From Rhodocyclales bacterium (GTDB lineage: Bacteria; Pseudomonadota; Gammaproteobacteria; Burkholderiales; Rhodocyclaceae), in NCBI GenBank assembly GCA_028292485.1, contig JAQGMG010000029.1, positions 1 to 64,000 on the forward strand: a DNA stretch of 64,000 bases, written 5' to 3'. How positions within the stretch are numbered: the first letter of the stretch is position 1; every line of letters starts with the position of its first letter. Below are positions 26,632 to 36,070 of this stretch, piece after piece. Made by a program: the position numbers and the translations under genes. The notes under the pieces are model-generated. The model searched no databases, was not told the origin of the DNA, and saw only the letters and a program-made list of their open reading frames with translations.

Positions 26632-27456
26632 TCAGCTGGTCACGCGTTCCGCAAGTTGCGGCGCCGTGGCGTTCAATCGCTTGAAACGTTGTGCAACGTC
26701 TTCACCTGCGCGTGCCAGCAGCAGCGCATCCGCGCCTGACGCGAGAACCGTCACACCGGCGCCGACATATTCACGCGCCAGTGCTTCGTCACCCGCCACG
26801 ATGCCGGCAGGTTTGCCACAAGCGGTGATACGTGCGATGGCGTCCTTGAATACGCGGCGCATGTCCGGATGCGTGGCGCGGCCGATGTAGCCGAGTTCGG
26901 CCGACAGATCGCCCGGGCCGATGAAGATCGCATCAACGCCCTCGACCGCTGCAATTTCCTCGATATTGTCGAGGCCTTCCTGGTTCTCGATCTGCACGAT
27001 CAGGCACAGCTCTTTCTCGGCATGCTCGTGGTAGTTGAGGATGCGGCCGTAGTTCGCTGCACGTGAAACGGGGCCGAGGCCGCGGATGCCGCGTGGCGGG
27101 TACCACATCGAAGCCACTGCCTGGCGCGCCTCTGCTGCGTTCTGTACGTGCGGCACCATCAGCGTCTGGACGCCGATATCCAGCAGACGCTTGATCAGCA
27201 CCACATCGTTATGCGAGGGGCGCACGACAGCATGCGCGGTGCCACCGCTCATGGCTTGCAGCTGCTGCAAGACCAGCAGCACGTCGCTGGGGGCATGTTC
27301 GGTATCAAGAATCAGCCAGTCGAAGCCACAGCCGGCGAGAATTTCGGCCGATACATGATGAGATAGGAGTGAAAACAAACCAATTTGCAGCTTGTTCTTA
27401 AGAATTGCGTCCTTGAAATGATTCTTCGGGACTGTGGGCGCCATATTGAGATTCAT
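26632..27456 (-). CDS. HpcH/HpaI family aldolase
   Basis: 274 aa from ATG 27456, with AGAAAG upstream. KNKLQIGLFSLL, FDWLILDTEHAP, AVVRP, PHVQNAAEARQAV, YPPRGIRGLGP, QIENQEGLDNIEEIAAVEGVDAIFIGPGDLSA match class II 2-keto-3-deoxy-acid aldolases: the Glu in IQIE and Asp in GPGDLS ligate the divalent metal and Arg in VVRP is catalytic. It cleaves 4-hydroxy-2-oxo acids to pyruvate and an aldehyde; the exact substrate is unknown. No pathway gene is adjacent. The 203 bp upstream of it contain nothing I recognise. Confidence 0.88.
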   Translation of the reverse strand: MNLNMAPTVPKNHFKDAILKNKLQIGLFSLLSHHVSAEILAGCGFDWLILDTEHAPSDVLLVLQQLQAMSGGTAHAVVRPSHNDVVLIKRLLDIGVQTLMVPHVQNAAEARQAVASMWYPPRGIRGLGPVSRAANYGRILNYHEHAEKELCLIVQIENQEGLDNIEEIAAVEGVDAIFIGPGDLSAELGYIGRATHPDMRRVFKDAIARITACGKPAGIVAGDEALAREYVGAGVTVLASGADALLLARAGEDVAQRFKRLNATAPQLAERVTS

Positions 27457-27659
27457 GATCATCTTTCTAAGAGGTGGGGAAAGCCGTACCGACGTTAAGC
27501 AGTTGACCTTGAGTCGGATGTCTTCCGTTCCGCCCACGATGCCACGGTCGCGTTGAACCCTTTTTCTGGATCAGGGTTACTGCTTGACGCAACGCAGCAT
27601 TTATAGCATAGGGGTTATCCCTAGCGCTATGCAGAAAATCACGTTTTTGTGTCTTTAGA

Positions 27660-28172
27660 TCAATAACTTGCGGCTGGAGTTTGCGATATGTCGAGTAGTG
27701 CGAGCAGCGCGGCCCCATGCCTGACCGCAGAACGGTCGCCTTCGAAATGTCGTGTGCAGCATTTGACTTGCTCAGCGGCCCCGCTGCCGCCTGCGCGCCA
27801 TGCCCAGGCAAGACAGACCATCCCCACAGGTTTGTGAGGCGTTCCGCCTGACGGGCCGGCGATGCCCGAAACGGCGATCGCAATATTGGCAGCAGAGTGC
27901 GCCAGCGCGCCGAGTGCCATTTCGCGAACGGTCTGTTCGCTGACCGCGCCAAAGTCGGCAAGCGTGCCGGCCTGCACGTCGAGCAGGGTCTGCTTGGATT
28001 CATTGGTGTAGGTGACAAAGCCGCGGTCGAACCAGGCGCTCGAACCGGCGATCTCGGTAATGGCGGCAGCGATCAGGCCACCTGTGCAGGACTCTGCCGT
28101 GACCAGCCGCCAGCCGCGTGCATGCAGGTACTCACCGGCCTGGCGAGCAGCGATGACAAGTTCTTCGTCCAT
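27660..28172 (-). CDS. pncC: Nicotinamide-nucleotide amidase (CinA C-terminal type)
   Basis: 170 aa, stand-alone CinA C-domain. VTAESCTGGLIAAAITEIAGSSAWFDRGFVTYTNESK (about 24-60) carries the nucleophile Ser and the conserved lysine, and IAVSGIAGPSGGTPHKPVG is the second signature. It deamidates NMN to nicotinate mononucleotide in pyridine nucleotide salvage. It is followed on the opposite side by an unrelated binding-protein gene 24 bp upstream. Confidence 0.92.
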   Translation of the reverse strand: MDEELVIAARQAGEYLHARGWRLVTAESCTGGLIAAAITEIAGSSAWFDRGFVTYTNESKQTLLDVQAGTLADFGAVSEQTVREMALGALAHSAANIAIAVSGIAGPSGGTPHKPVGMVCLAWAWRAGGSGAAEQVKCCTRHFEGDRSAVRHGAALLALLDISQTPAASY

Positions 28173-28196
28173 GAGCGCAGGCCGGAAAGCGCGCCG

Positions 28197-29159
28197 TTAC
28201 GGCGCCGGCTTGCGCGGCGCAGGGCCGGGGCATGTGGCCTTGGTGTTGCGTCCGGCACGCTTCTGGAAGGGGTCATACCAGTACTCGGCCTTGTCGAGCG
28301 GGGTCTTGTCTGACAGCAAGGGATTGTCAAAACGGAAAATCCGCCGCGAACAAAAGTCAGCACGCTCGATCAAGGGCTGGTGATATTTGAGGAACAGCTT
28401 GTCGAACGATCCATCCTTGATCATGGCCTTGAAGCCTTCCTCGATGCGCGCGGCCAGGTGGGGACTCTGCGGAGATACGAAGAAATACTTGGGCAGGGGG
28501 AAGTAAAGCATCATCGATTTTTCGATGGACATATCGGGAAAGCCAGCCTTGCGATCGTCATACTCGACAAACACTTCCGACAACGCACGCGGAAAATAAT
28601 CGAAACGCCCGGCCACCAGCATCTTGTAGAGACCTTCCCAGTCCGCCGCTGCTTCGTACTTGAAATTGAGCGCCTGAAATACCTGTCGGGTCGACCATGC
28701 GTGACCGACGCCCAGCGTCAGGCGCTTGAGATCTTCGATATCGGTGATATGGCTGAATTTTTCTTGGTCGCCTGCGCGAATCAACGCGATGCGATATTCG
28801 GTGATGCCCTTGTCGACCGGGATGCGCAGCGTGATGAGCTCGCTTTCTTCCCAGTCCGGCCGTGTTGCCTTGGCAGTGACGTTGACGACGACGCCACGCT
28901 TGAGCTCGGTCAGCAGCCGGTCGCGATACATATAGCTCGGCGCATATTCGACGCGGAACGGGCCGTACTTTGCCTGGGTCCGTTCGAGAATCTGTGTGAG
29001 CAGTATGTTGGTGTAATCGTTGCGCTTGTCGATCTCGTTGACCGGGGCATCGAGGATCGCCACATCCATCGCCTGCGCCGTCTCGGCGATGGTGAGGATC
29101 AACGTCAGTACCAGCGCGAGCAGCCACCTGCCCGGTGCCTTGTTCAGTGTCAACCTCAT
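28197..29159 (-). CDS. Periplasmic solute-binding-like protein
   Basis: 320 aa with a signal peptide (GRWLLALVLTLILTIAETAQA, cut near residue 30). The body resembles the SBP_bac_3 fold but lacks the usual amino-acid-binding signatures: LPKYFFVSP and IEEGFKAMIKDGSFDKLFLKYH are the family-typical C-terminal helices. There are no ABC permease genes nearby, so it may act as an orphan sensor or binding protein. Ends in a Pro-rich tail PGPAPRKPAP. Ligand unknown. Confidence 0.7.
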   Translation of the reverse strand: MRLTLNKAPGRWLLALVLTLILTIAETAQAMDVAILDAPVNEIDKRNDYTNILLTQILERTQAKYGPFRVEYAPSYMYRDRLLTELKRGVVVNVTAKATRPDWEESELITLRIPVDKGITEYRIALIRAGDQEKFSHITDIEDLKRLTLGVGHAWSTRQVFQALNFKYEAAADWEGLYKMLVAGRFDYFPRALSEVFVEYDDRKAGFPDMSIEKSMMLYFPLPKYFFVSPQSPHLAARIEEGFKAMIKDGSFDKLFLKYHQPLIERADFCSRRIFRFDNPLLSDKTPLDKAEYWYDPFQKRAGRNTKATCPGPAPRKPAP

Positions 29160-29372
29160 TGCCAGCTATCCCCTCTTGCTCGAGATTGTCTTGATTCAAT
29201 AGTGTGGTCCGCGACCCCGGATCTATTACTAAAGTAGTAGATCGCCACACGCAGACGCAGTGCCCGAGGCTATGTTAGTACGCCAGGCAGGTTTACGTCA
29301 CGACAAACCGGAGAGGCGCATGGTTATTGGCTTTACGTGCTGCACTGCAGCGCGTTGCGCAAACAGTGTTAC

Positions 29373-29861
29373 TCACGCGAAAACAAGAAATCTTGCCGCT
29401 GCGGCGAGGCAGAGCAGCGAATATCCCGCGGCCAGCAGATCGTCGAACATCACGCCAAAGCCGTTCTTGAAACGGACATCGGCAACGCGTATTGGCCAGG
29501 GTTTCAGGATGTCGAAAAAGCGGAACAGCACCACGCTGACCACTTGCCACCATAGCCCTGCCGGCGCCAGCCACAGGACCAGCCAGATGGCAATGAACTC
29601 GTCCCAGACGATACCGCCATGGTCTACAACGCCCAGCGCCTTGCCCGTCAGCGGAACGAAAAAACAACCCGCGACGAAACCCAGCAGCACGAAGATGCCG
29701 AACCCCAGGTCCGAAAACGGTGGCCGGATCAATGCGTAGATTGCCCATGCCAGCAGCGTACCGATGGTGCCCGGTGCGACAGGCGAGAGCCCGCTGCCCA
29801 GGCCGAGCGATAGAAAATGCGCGGGGTGCGACAAGAGAAGACGAAGGGTGGGACGAGACAT
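29373..29861 (-). CDS. pgpA: Phosphatidylglycerophosphatase A
   Basis: 162 aa from ATG 29861 (MSRPTLRLLLSHP). GLGSGLSPVAPGTIGTLLA, DHGGIVWDEFIAIWL and RFFDILKPWPIRVADVRFKNGFGVMFDDLLAA are the family signatures; the acidic residues DE and DD coordinate Mg. Four membrane segments. It dephosphorylates phosphatidylglycerophosphate in the inner membrane. The longer frame upstream is not needed. Confidence 0.94.
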   Translation of the reverse strand: MSRPTLRLLLSHPAHFLSLGLGSGLSPVAPGTIGTLLAWAIYALIRPPFSDLGFGIFVLLGFVAGCFFVPLTGKALGVVDHGGIVWDEFIAIWLVLWLAPAGLWWQVVSVVLFRFFDILKPWPIRVADVRFKNGFGVMFDDLLAAGYSLLCLAAAARFLVFA

Positions 29862-30122
29862 CGCGAAGCGGCCGGCAGTGGGGATGGCAAGCATACTGCC
29901 ACACAAGCGCGTGCATTCTGTCGGGGCATCGGTGTTGCCTGACGTTGCCAGAATGCGTTGCCTGAGTACTCGTCAGAGCCTTTGATGCCCGCCTCATATT
30001 GATTGCGGCAAGTGCGCCAGAATGCCGATAAGCAAACATGGCGGTCCGACTGTTTCCAGTTCTTTCGTTCTTCCAGCTCCTTTTTTGAAAATTACATAAT
30101 TGACTTGTGAGGCCCAAATTTT

Positions 30123-30244
30123 CGTCATTCCCGCGTAGAGGGGTAAGCAGGCATTCCGGCATAAGCCGGAAGCTCGCAAAGCGGGAATCCACTCGGTGGC
30201 ACAGGCCTCACCTAAAAGTAGATTCCCGCTTTCGCGGGAATGAC
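30123..30244. repeat. REP doublet with a hairpin nested in its left arm
   Basis: Right arm GATTCCCGCTTTCGCGGGAA is normal. The left arm CGTCATTCCCGCG is interrupted by TAGAGGGGTAAGCAGG-CATTCCGGCATAAGCCGGAA-GCTCGC before resuming AAAGCGGGAATCCAC. The same insert, inverted, is found at 55059-55188. The surrounding gene-free stretch 29862-30333 otherwise holds only AT-richer leader sequence and the GGAG ribosome site of the next gene. Confidence 0.8.
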
Positions 30245-30333
30245 TCGTCTTTGGCAGAAATCAATTTTCCGGACGTGTTTTGCCGTTCAGCAAGCCAAAT
30301 ATGTAATTCCCTTTTTTCCGTTTCGGAGAGCAA

Positions 30334-32229
30334 ATGAAATCAGCAAGCATGATCTGCCGCGCCGTGTTGTATCTGGCCTTGTCGATGTGGGTCAGCGTGC
30401 ATGCGGCACGCGCTGCGGGTTACGCTGAACTGGATGCCAACCGCGTCGCCCAGCTTGTCGTGCAGGTCGACGAAATGCCGCGCGGCACAGGCCCGCGTTG
30501 CAATGACCGCGCCGCGTGGGATGCAGTCGCGCTCGGTGGCCGCCTCGCGGCAGTGAAGAATGCGGCGGAGCAATTGCTGACGCAGGGATTTCCTGCCTGG
30601 AGCGATGACGCTTACCTGCAATACAGCAGCAAGGGCACGCGGCCGGAAGGCGAACGCATGATGAATGCACGCAAAGCCTGGCTCTATCCTCTCGTGCTGG
30701 CCGAATGCCTGGAAGGCAAGGGCCGCTTCGTGCCCGCCATCGAGCGGACCTTGATGGAGCTCGATACGCAACCGACCTGGACCTGGCCTGCACACGACGC
30801 CACGCTGCGCAATTTCCGCCGGCATGACTACGAGGTCGACCTGCTGGCGGCGGATACCGCGCATGACTTGGCCCAGACTTTGTACATGCTTGGCGACCAG
30901 CTTGCGCCTACGCTGAAGCAGCAGACGATGGTCGCGCTGGAAGCACGCGTCTTCGCGCCAATGCGTCGCAGTTTCGTCGATGGGGGCAAGGACCACTGGT
31001 GGCTGCAGGCCGACCATAACTGGAATGCCGTGTGCCTCAAGGGCGTCGTTGGTGCGGCACTCGCCGTATTGCCCACCCGCGAGGATCGTGCACTGTTCGT
31101 GGCCGCGGGCGAGCACTACATCCGCAAATACGTTGCTGCGTTTCCCGCCGACGGTTATTCGCCGGAAGGACCCGGTTACTGGAACTATGGCTTTTCGCAC
31201 TTCACCGAATTGCGGGAGCTGTTGATGCAGTCCACCGCTGGCAAGCTCGATCTGTTTGCAGATCCCCGCGTACGCAATATTGCCCTCTATGGTTTCCGCA
31301 TCGAGATGTTGCCCGGCAATATCGCAGCGTTTGGCGATGCCTCGCGCAACACGAAGATGGATGACTTCACCCGCGCCTATGCCAACGAGGTACTGGCGCT
31401 TGGCATGCCACAGCGCCTTTCCGGCTTGCCTCTCGCCGCTTCGCAGCCACCCAACTCCGCGCCTGTGGCGAAGGCCGCAATGATCCTGTTTGCACAGCCG
31501 GCATCAGCAGGCTCGACGGGCACCAGCACCCAGGTCGGCCTGCACAGCTATTTCGATCAGGTCGGTGTGCTGATCTCGCGCCCCGCTGCGAACGAGCGAA
31601 TCGGCGTATCGATCAAGGCGGGTGGCAACGGCAACCACAGCCATAACGATGTCGGCTCATATGCCATTGGACTGGGCGCCGAGCAGCCTACCGGCGACAT
31701 GGGCATGACCGTCTATTCGGCAAAGACCTTCAGCAAACAGCGCTACACGATCAAGGGCATCAATTCGTATGGACACCCTGTGCCGGTCGTGGCCGGCCAG
31801 CTGCAGCGCGAGGCCACCAAGCTGATGCCGAAAGTGCTTGCAACGCGCTTCTCCGACGAATTCGACGAGATCACGCTGGATATGTCGTCGGCGTATTACG
31901 ACTCATCGCTGAAGACGCTTACGCGCAGCTTGCGACATGAGCGCGCGGGCAGCGGCGCGGTGCAGATCGAAGACCGCTTCTTGTTCGAACAGCCGGAAAC
32001 TTTCGAGGTCGCCTTGATCGTCGGTGGCAGCTGGCGCATGCAAAGCGACGACACGCTGGAGCTATGGCAGAAGAACGAACACCTGATGGCGTACATCGAG
32101 GCTTCAGCGCCCTACGAAATAATCAGTGAGAAGGTCGATGACGAGGGGCTGGCTTTCACGCGCCTTGCTGTACGCCTGAAGGGCACGCAAAGCGCTGGTT
32201 TCGTGCGTGTGCGCTACACGTCGCAATAA
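30334..32229 (+). CDS. Heparinase II/III-family polysaccharide lyase-like protein
   Basis: 631 aa with a signal peptide (cut near ARA-AG, residue 27), so periplasmic or secreted. An alpha/alpha-toroid N-terminal domain (NDRAAWD, DHWWLQADHNWNAVCLKG, YSPEGPGYWNYGFSHF) precedes the heparinase II/III beta-sandwich (GNGNHSHNDVGSYAIG, catalytic His region, about 432-447). Uronate-containing polysaccharide lyase activity (alginate or heparin-like) is inferred; substrate cannot be told. GGAG precedes the ATG. The TAA stop is followed immediately by a 122-bp palindromic element. Confidence 0.85.
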   Translation: MKSASMICRAVLYLALSMWVSVHAARAAGYAELDANRVAQLVVQVDEMPRGTGPRCNDRAAWDAVALGGRLAAVKNAAEQLLTQGFPAWSDDAYLQYSSKGTRPEGERMMNARKAWLYPLVLAECLEGKGRFVPAIERTLMELDTQPTWTWPAHDATLRNFRRHDYEVDLLAADTAHDLAQTLYMLGDQLAPTLKQQTMVALEARVFAPMRRSFVDGGKDHWWLQADHNWNAVCLKGVVGAALAVLPTREDRALFVAAGEHYIRKYVAAFPADGYSPEGPGYWNYGFSHFTELRELLMQSTAGKLDLFADPRVRNIALYGFRIEMLPGNIAAFGDASRNTKMDDFTRAYANEVLALGMPQRLSGLPLAASQPPNSAPVAKAAMILFAQPASAGSTGTSTQVGLHSYFDQVGVLISRPAANERIGVSIKAGGNGNHSHNDVGSYAIGLGAEQPTGDMGMTVYSAKTFSKQRYTIKGINSYGHPVPVVAGQLQREATKLMPKVLATRFSDEFDEITLDMSSAYYDSSLKTLTRSLRHERAGSGAVQIEDRFLFEQPETFEVALIVGGSWRMQSDDTLELWQKNEHLMAYIEASAPYEIISEKVDDEGLAFTRLAVRLKGTQSAGFVRVRYTSQ

Positions 32230-32351
32230 GAAGCCATAACAAAATAGGCTGCGCACTCGGCTAGCGTTGTTGGCTCGCTCGCCGTGCCCATGCACTGCTC
32301 TGCGCGAGCCGCCTAGCCAGCCACGTGCTCGCTCCATTTTGTTACGGCTTC
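32230..32351. repeat. 122-bp palindromic MITE-like element, family C, copy 1
   Basis: Ends GAAGCCATAACAA and TTGTTACGGCTTC (inverted, one mismatch); inner stem GGCTCGCTCGCCGTGC / GCGCGAGCCGCCTAGC. It lies between convergent genes, starting on the base after the stop codon. Copy 2, also 122 bp, is at 51401-51522. Confidence 0.9.
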
Positions 32352-32360
32352 CAAGTCGAA

Positions 32361-33860
32361 TCAGTTGCGCCTGCGCAGCAGCCAGGCATCGAGGCGCGCG
32401 GCGGCATCCGGTGCCAGATGCAGGCCCAGCTTGCTGCGCCGCCACAGGATGTCCTCTGCGCTGCGCGCCCATTCGTGTTCGATGAGGTAATTTACCTCGC
32501 GCTCGAAGAGACCGGGCAGCACTTCCTCTCCCAGCCCGGACGTATCCCGCGCTTCGCCGAGAATGTCGCTGCAGCGTGTACCGTAAGCGCCTGCCAGCCG
32601 CCGCAAAAATTCCTTTGGCATAGCCGGATAGCGACTGTACAGCGCTGACACGAACGCCGCAAAGTCGGCGTTCGGCATATCGCCACCGGGTAGCGGGGCG
32701 CGGGCAGTCCAGGTTGGGGCGTCGTGGCCGAGCAGTGTCTGCACGCGGCCCACTGCTTCTTCTGCGAGCTTGCGATAGGTGGTGATCTTGCCGCCGAAGA
32801 CGGACAGCAGTGGCGCATCTTCGCCGTCGAGTTCTAACAGGTAGTCGCGGGTGTTGCGCGAGAGCGCTGCATGCTCGTCATCGAGCAAGGGCCGCAAGCC
32901 GGAATACGTCCAGCGCACCATATCGGGCGTCACGCTCTGGCGGAAGAAGCGGCTGGCCGTGGCACACAGGTACGCCGTTTCGTCACCACTGATCGCCACA
33001 GCGGCGGCTTCCGACTCGTGCTCCGTTTCGGTGGTGCCGATCAGTGTGAAGTCGCGTTCGTAGGGAATCGCGAAAACGATACGCCGGTCCGGGTTCTGGA
33101 ACAGGTAGGCACTGTCGTGCGTGAACAGGCGTGGCACGACGATGTGGCTGCCACGCACCAGACGCACGCGGTGTCTCGTTCGTTGCCCGGCATCGCGCAG
33201 GAAGCTGGCAACCCACGGGCCAGTGGCATTGATCAGTGCGCGTGCTTGCACAGTCGTCTGCTCCCCTGTGCTGTCCTGCAGGCCAACCAGCCAGCCGTCT
33301 TCATCACGCTGCGCCGAGGTGCAGGCGGTGCGGGTAAGTATGGTCGCGCCGCGCTCTGCAGCATCCATGCAGTTGAGCACGACCAGTCGTGCGTCATCCA
33401 CCCAGGCATCCGAATATTCGAAAGCAAGCTTCCACTGCGGCTGCAGCACGGCGCCTGTCGGGTGGCGCGACAGGTCGAGGACGGCCGAACCCGGCAGGTG
33501 ATCGCGGCGCGCCAGATGATCGTAGAGAAACAGCCCGGCGCGCACGAGCCAGCGTGAGCGTATGGCATCGTCATGCGGCATGACGAAGCGTAGTGGCCGC
33601 GTGATATGTGGCGCTGCGTTGAGCAGGGTTTCGCGTTCGGCGAGTGCCTTGCGCACCAGCTTGAATTCGAAATTCTCCAGATAGCGCAGGCCGCCGTGAA
33701 TCAGCTTGGTGCTGGCGGATGAGGTGTGCTGCGCCAGATCTTCGCGCTCGACCAGCAGCACCTTCAAGCCGCGGCCGGCCGCATCGCGGGCGATGCCGGC
33801 GCCATTGATACCACCGCCGACAATGAGTAGATCGTAGAAGGGTGTGCCCGTGTCCATCAT
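32361..33860 (-). CDS. glpD: Aerobic glycerol-3-phosphate dehydrogenase
   Basis: 499 aa. FAD-binding DLLIVGGGINGAGIARDAAGRGL (10-32), SSASTKLIHGGLRYLE (46-61), RGSHIVVPRLF and the C-terminal DAO_C domain with LIEHEWARSAEDILWRRSKLGLHL are diagnostic. It oxidises sn-glycerol-3-phosphate to DHAP and passes electrons to quinone at the inner membrane. No glpF, glpK or glpR neighbours. ATG 33860 or 33857. Confidence 0.94.
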   Translation of the reverse strand: MMDTGTPFYDLLIVGGGINGAGIARDAAGRGLKVLLVEREDLAQHTSSASTKLIHGGLRYLENFEFKLVRKALAERETLLNAAPHITRPLRFVMPHDDAIRSRWLVRAGLFLYDHLARRDHLPGSAVLDLSRHPTGAVLQPQWKLAFEYSDAWVDDARLVVLNCMDAAERGATILTRTACTSAQRDEDGWLVGLQDSTGEQTTVQARALINATGPWVASFLRDAGQRTRHRVRLVRGSHIVVPRLFTHDSAYLFQNPDRRIVFAIPYERDFTLIGTTETEHESEAAAVAISGDETAYLCATASRFFRQSVTPDMVRWTYSGLRPLLDDEHAALSRNTRDYLLELDGEDAPLLSVFGGKITTYRKLAEEAVGRVQTLLGHDAPTWTARAPLPGGDMPNADFAAFVSALYSRYPAMPKEFLRRLAGAYGTRCSDILGEARDTSGLGEEVLPGLFEREVNYLIEHEWARSAEDILWRRSKLGLHLAPDAAARLDAWLLRRRN

Positions 33861-34178
33861 CCGGTGCAGCCGAGGTAAGCGTAACGATTGAATCGATTAT
33901 GCACGCCCGATGCCTGCGGGCAAACCTCGAGTAAGCGCAAGCTGTTGCGGGCTTTTCACAGGCGCCCGTAGTGGCCTGGGGCGTGTTACCGCAGACACCC
34001 TCCCGGCCGGCGGGTCGGATTCAACCCGCGGTGGGTCGGCGAGGTCATCCCCCGAAAGCCGCGCCGGTAAAGGATTACACGATATCTGCCGGGTCGTCGC
34101 CTACCCGGGCGCCCGCTCCTCTCGCGCAGGGCGCGCAAAATAGTCATTTAAATCAGCTTGTTGCATTTCTCTCGTGGC

Positions 34179-34196
34179 CTGGCATGGCTTTCGCAA
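34179..34196 (+). promoter_or_regulatory. sigma54-type promoter upstream of the eCIS locus
   Basis: CCTGGCATGGCTTTCGCAAT: GG at 34181-34182 and GC at 34193-34194 with exactly ten bases between, matching TGGCAC-N5-TTGC with two deviations. It lies about 35 bp before the first gene of the locus, inside the 369-bp gene-free stretch 33861-34229. No activator gene or binding site is identified. Sequence match only. Confidence 0.45.
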
Positions 34197-34229
34197 TAGG
34201 GCTGTGCAACGCGATTTCGGGAGCTCAGT

Positions 34230-34499
34230 TTGCGCACTACAGCCGACGCGCATCTCGATCCCGTGATCGAGGCGATCCAGACCTATCTAGCGAGACATCC
34301 GGGCGCTGCCGACAGCGAGCTTGGTATCGCGCAATGGTGGCTGCATGAATGGCTGCAGAAGAGCGGTGCATCCGTTCCGGCAGAAACCGTGCGCCAGGCG
34401 CTGGGGCGATTGCAGCAACTGGGCGTGGTCGAGAACGTGGACGTGGCCGGCAACGGCCGCTTGTGGCGCGCAGTGCAGGTGCCTGGCGAAGCAGATTGA
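34230..34499 (+). CDS. Small winged-helix-like protein at the head of the eCIS locus
   Basis: 89 aa from a TTG with GGGAG six bases upstream. Helices DPVIEAIQTYLARHP and ELGIAQWWLHEWLQKSG, recognition-like TVRQALGRLQQLGVVENVD, then a short wing NGRLWRAV resemble a winged-helix DNA-binding domain. It precedes the tail-terminator gene by 97 bp on the same strand, so it may be a local regulator. Family not recognised. Confidence 0.6.
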   Translation: MRTTADAHLDPVIEAIQTYLARHPGAADSELGIAQWWLHEWLQKSGASVPAETVRQALGRLQQLGVVENVDVAGNGRLWRAVQVPGEAD

Positions 34500-34596
34500 C
34501 GACAAGGGCAGACAGGTGATGCAACACATGCTGTACGCGAATGCGAAAAAAGAGTGCGTGCATTGCCGGCCCGTCCGGAACGGCTGACGGGACGAC

Positions 34597-35196
34597 ATGG
34601 CCAACGTACTCGCCATCCACTCGGTCGGTCATTCCATCGCGACCTTCCTGCGCAATACCTACCCCACGACGGTGGCAGGTCTGAGCATGCCCGACTGTGA
34701 CTTCGCACAGATGTCCTCCGGCGAGATGGCCGGCACGATCGATGATGTCACACGCATAACGCTATACTTGTATCGCGTCACGGTCAACGAACACAACCGC
34801 CAGCTACGCCCCGGCCTCATGTCACCAGAGCAGCAGGCGCCGCTCGGTCTTGATCTGCACTTCATGCTGACGGCATGGGCGGGCAATGCGCAGGACGAGC
34901 AGCTCACCCTGGCCTGGACGATGCGCCAGCTCTATCAGTTCCCGATTCTCGATGCTTCTTCCCTCTCGCCCGAAGCGGGCTGGGGCAGCGACGAGGTCAT
35001 CCAGATCATTCCATCCGAATTGCCGACCGAAGAGATGATGCGCATCTGGGACGCGCTCGATCCTTCGTATCGACTTTCCGTGCCTTACATCGCGCGCCTG
35101 GTGCGCATCGATCCGGACAAGATCTTCGATGCCAACCCTGTCGTCGCCGCACGCTTTGGCTATGGCACGGCATCGCCCGCGGGAGCCACGACATGA
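34597..35196 (+). CDS. DUF4255 protein, eCIS tail terminator/cap (Afp16/Pvc16-like)
   Basis: 199 aa. The DUF4255 (Pvc16 N-terminal) pattern is visible: IHSVGHSIATFLRNTY, ITLYLYRVTVNEHNRQL, LDLHFMLTAWAGNAQDEQLTLAWTMRQLYQFP and DEVIQIIPSELPTEEMMRIWDAL. In Afp and PVC this protein caps the distal end of sheath and tube. Its stop overlaps the next start (ATGA), so the two are translationally coupled. Confidence 0.88.
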   Translation: MANVLAIHSVGHSIATFLRNTYPTTVAGLSMPDCDFAQMSSGEMAGTIDDVTRITLYLYRVTVNEHNRQLRPGLMSPEQQAPLGLDLHFMLTAWAGNAQDEQLTLAWTMRQLYQFPILDASSLSPEAGWGSDEVIQIIPSELPTEEMMRIWDALDPSYRLSVPYIARLVRIDPDKIFDANPVVAARFGYGTASPAGATT

Positions 35197-35993
35197 CGCT
35201 GGCGATCAAGGAGCTCGAACGTCTGGAGCGTCGCGTGGTGTGCGCGCTGCGCTGTGTCGATGCGACGACGCGCGTCACCGTCGATGCGCTTTTGCAGGTC
35301 GAGATCGTCGGCGCGCGCATCCAGCGCAATCGCAGCGGTCTGTACATCATCGTTGCTGCCGATGCACTGGCGAACTTTGCGGACTCCTTTGCAACACAAC
35401 CGGCTGCGGGCCCTGTGACGTTGACGGCAAGCATCCGCGATCCATCCGGTCGTTACCTGCCGCGCCTTGCATCGCTGGCTTTGCCGCGTGACCCCTCACC
35501 GCTGCATGCAGAGCTGGACTCTTCGCTGTTCAAGCCCATCGAGATCGAAATGCATCCGGCCGGCGCTGCGCCGCTGGGCGTCAACTGGTCCGTGCTGCGC
35601 GTGACGGTGAGCGCCGATGCTGGCGGCGACGCTCTGGGTGGAGCGCTGCTGCGCGTGGTCAGCGGCGGCAAGGTGCTGGCGCGTGGCATGACCGACTGGC
35701 GCGGCGAGGCGCTCGTGCCGGTGCCCGGTGTGCCAGTTACTACCTGGTCAGATGACCCCGATGCCGTTGTCGTAACCGAGATCACGGCGCAACTCGAACT
35801 CGTGTTCGACCCGGCAGCCGGCCTGCGCACACCCGCCGTGCAAGTGCGCAACGGCAGCGCGCCGCTCGTACAGTCGCTGGTCGACCCCGATGTGCTCGAA
35901 GCCAACCAGGCGACGCTGCCGCACGCCGCTCAGTCCGTGCAACTGGCGGCCGGCCGTTCGCAATCCATTTCTTTCCTGCTCGCATTGCCATGA
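35193..35993 (+). CDS. eCIS-associated beta-rich protein, unknown
   Basis: 266 aa. The ATG overlaps the preceding stop. Sequence is beta-rich: RVTVDALLQVEIVGARIQRNRSGLYIIVAA, then an Ig/carboxypeptidase-regulatory-like stretch (GGALLRVVSGGKVLARGMTDWRGEALVPVPGV) in which a Gly-Glu-Ala loop follows a strand pair. Its position between terminator and sheath suggests a structural or distal-end component. I do not recognise a named family. Confidence 0.6.
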   Translation: MTLAIKELERLERRVVCALRCVDATTRVTVDALLQVEIVGARIQRNRSGLYIIVAADALANFADSFATQPAAGPVTLTASIRDPSGRYLPRLASLALPRDPSPLHAELDSSLFKPIEIEMHPAGAAPLGVNWSVLRVTVSADAGGDALGGALLRVVSGGKVLARGMTDWRGEALVPVPGVPVTTWSDDPDAVVVTEITAQLELVFDPAAGLRTPAVQVRNGSAPLVQSLVDPDVLEANQATLPHAAQSVQLAAGRSQSISFLLALP

Positions 35994-36070
35994 GTGCACT
36001 CAAAAACGCATCCATGAGCTCACGTGAGTTTTTTGCTTCACCCTCCACCTTCATGCAAAGGAGATAAGCC

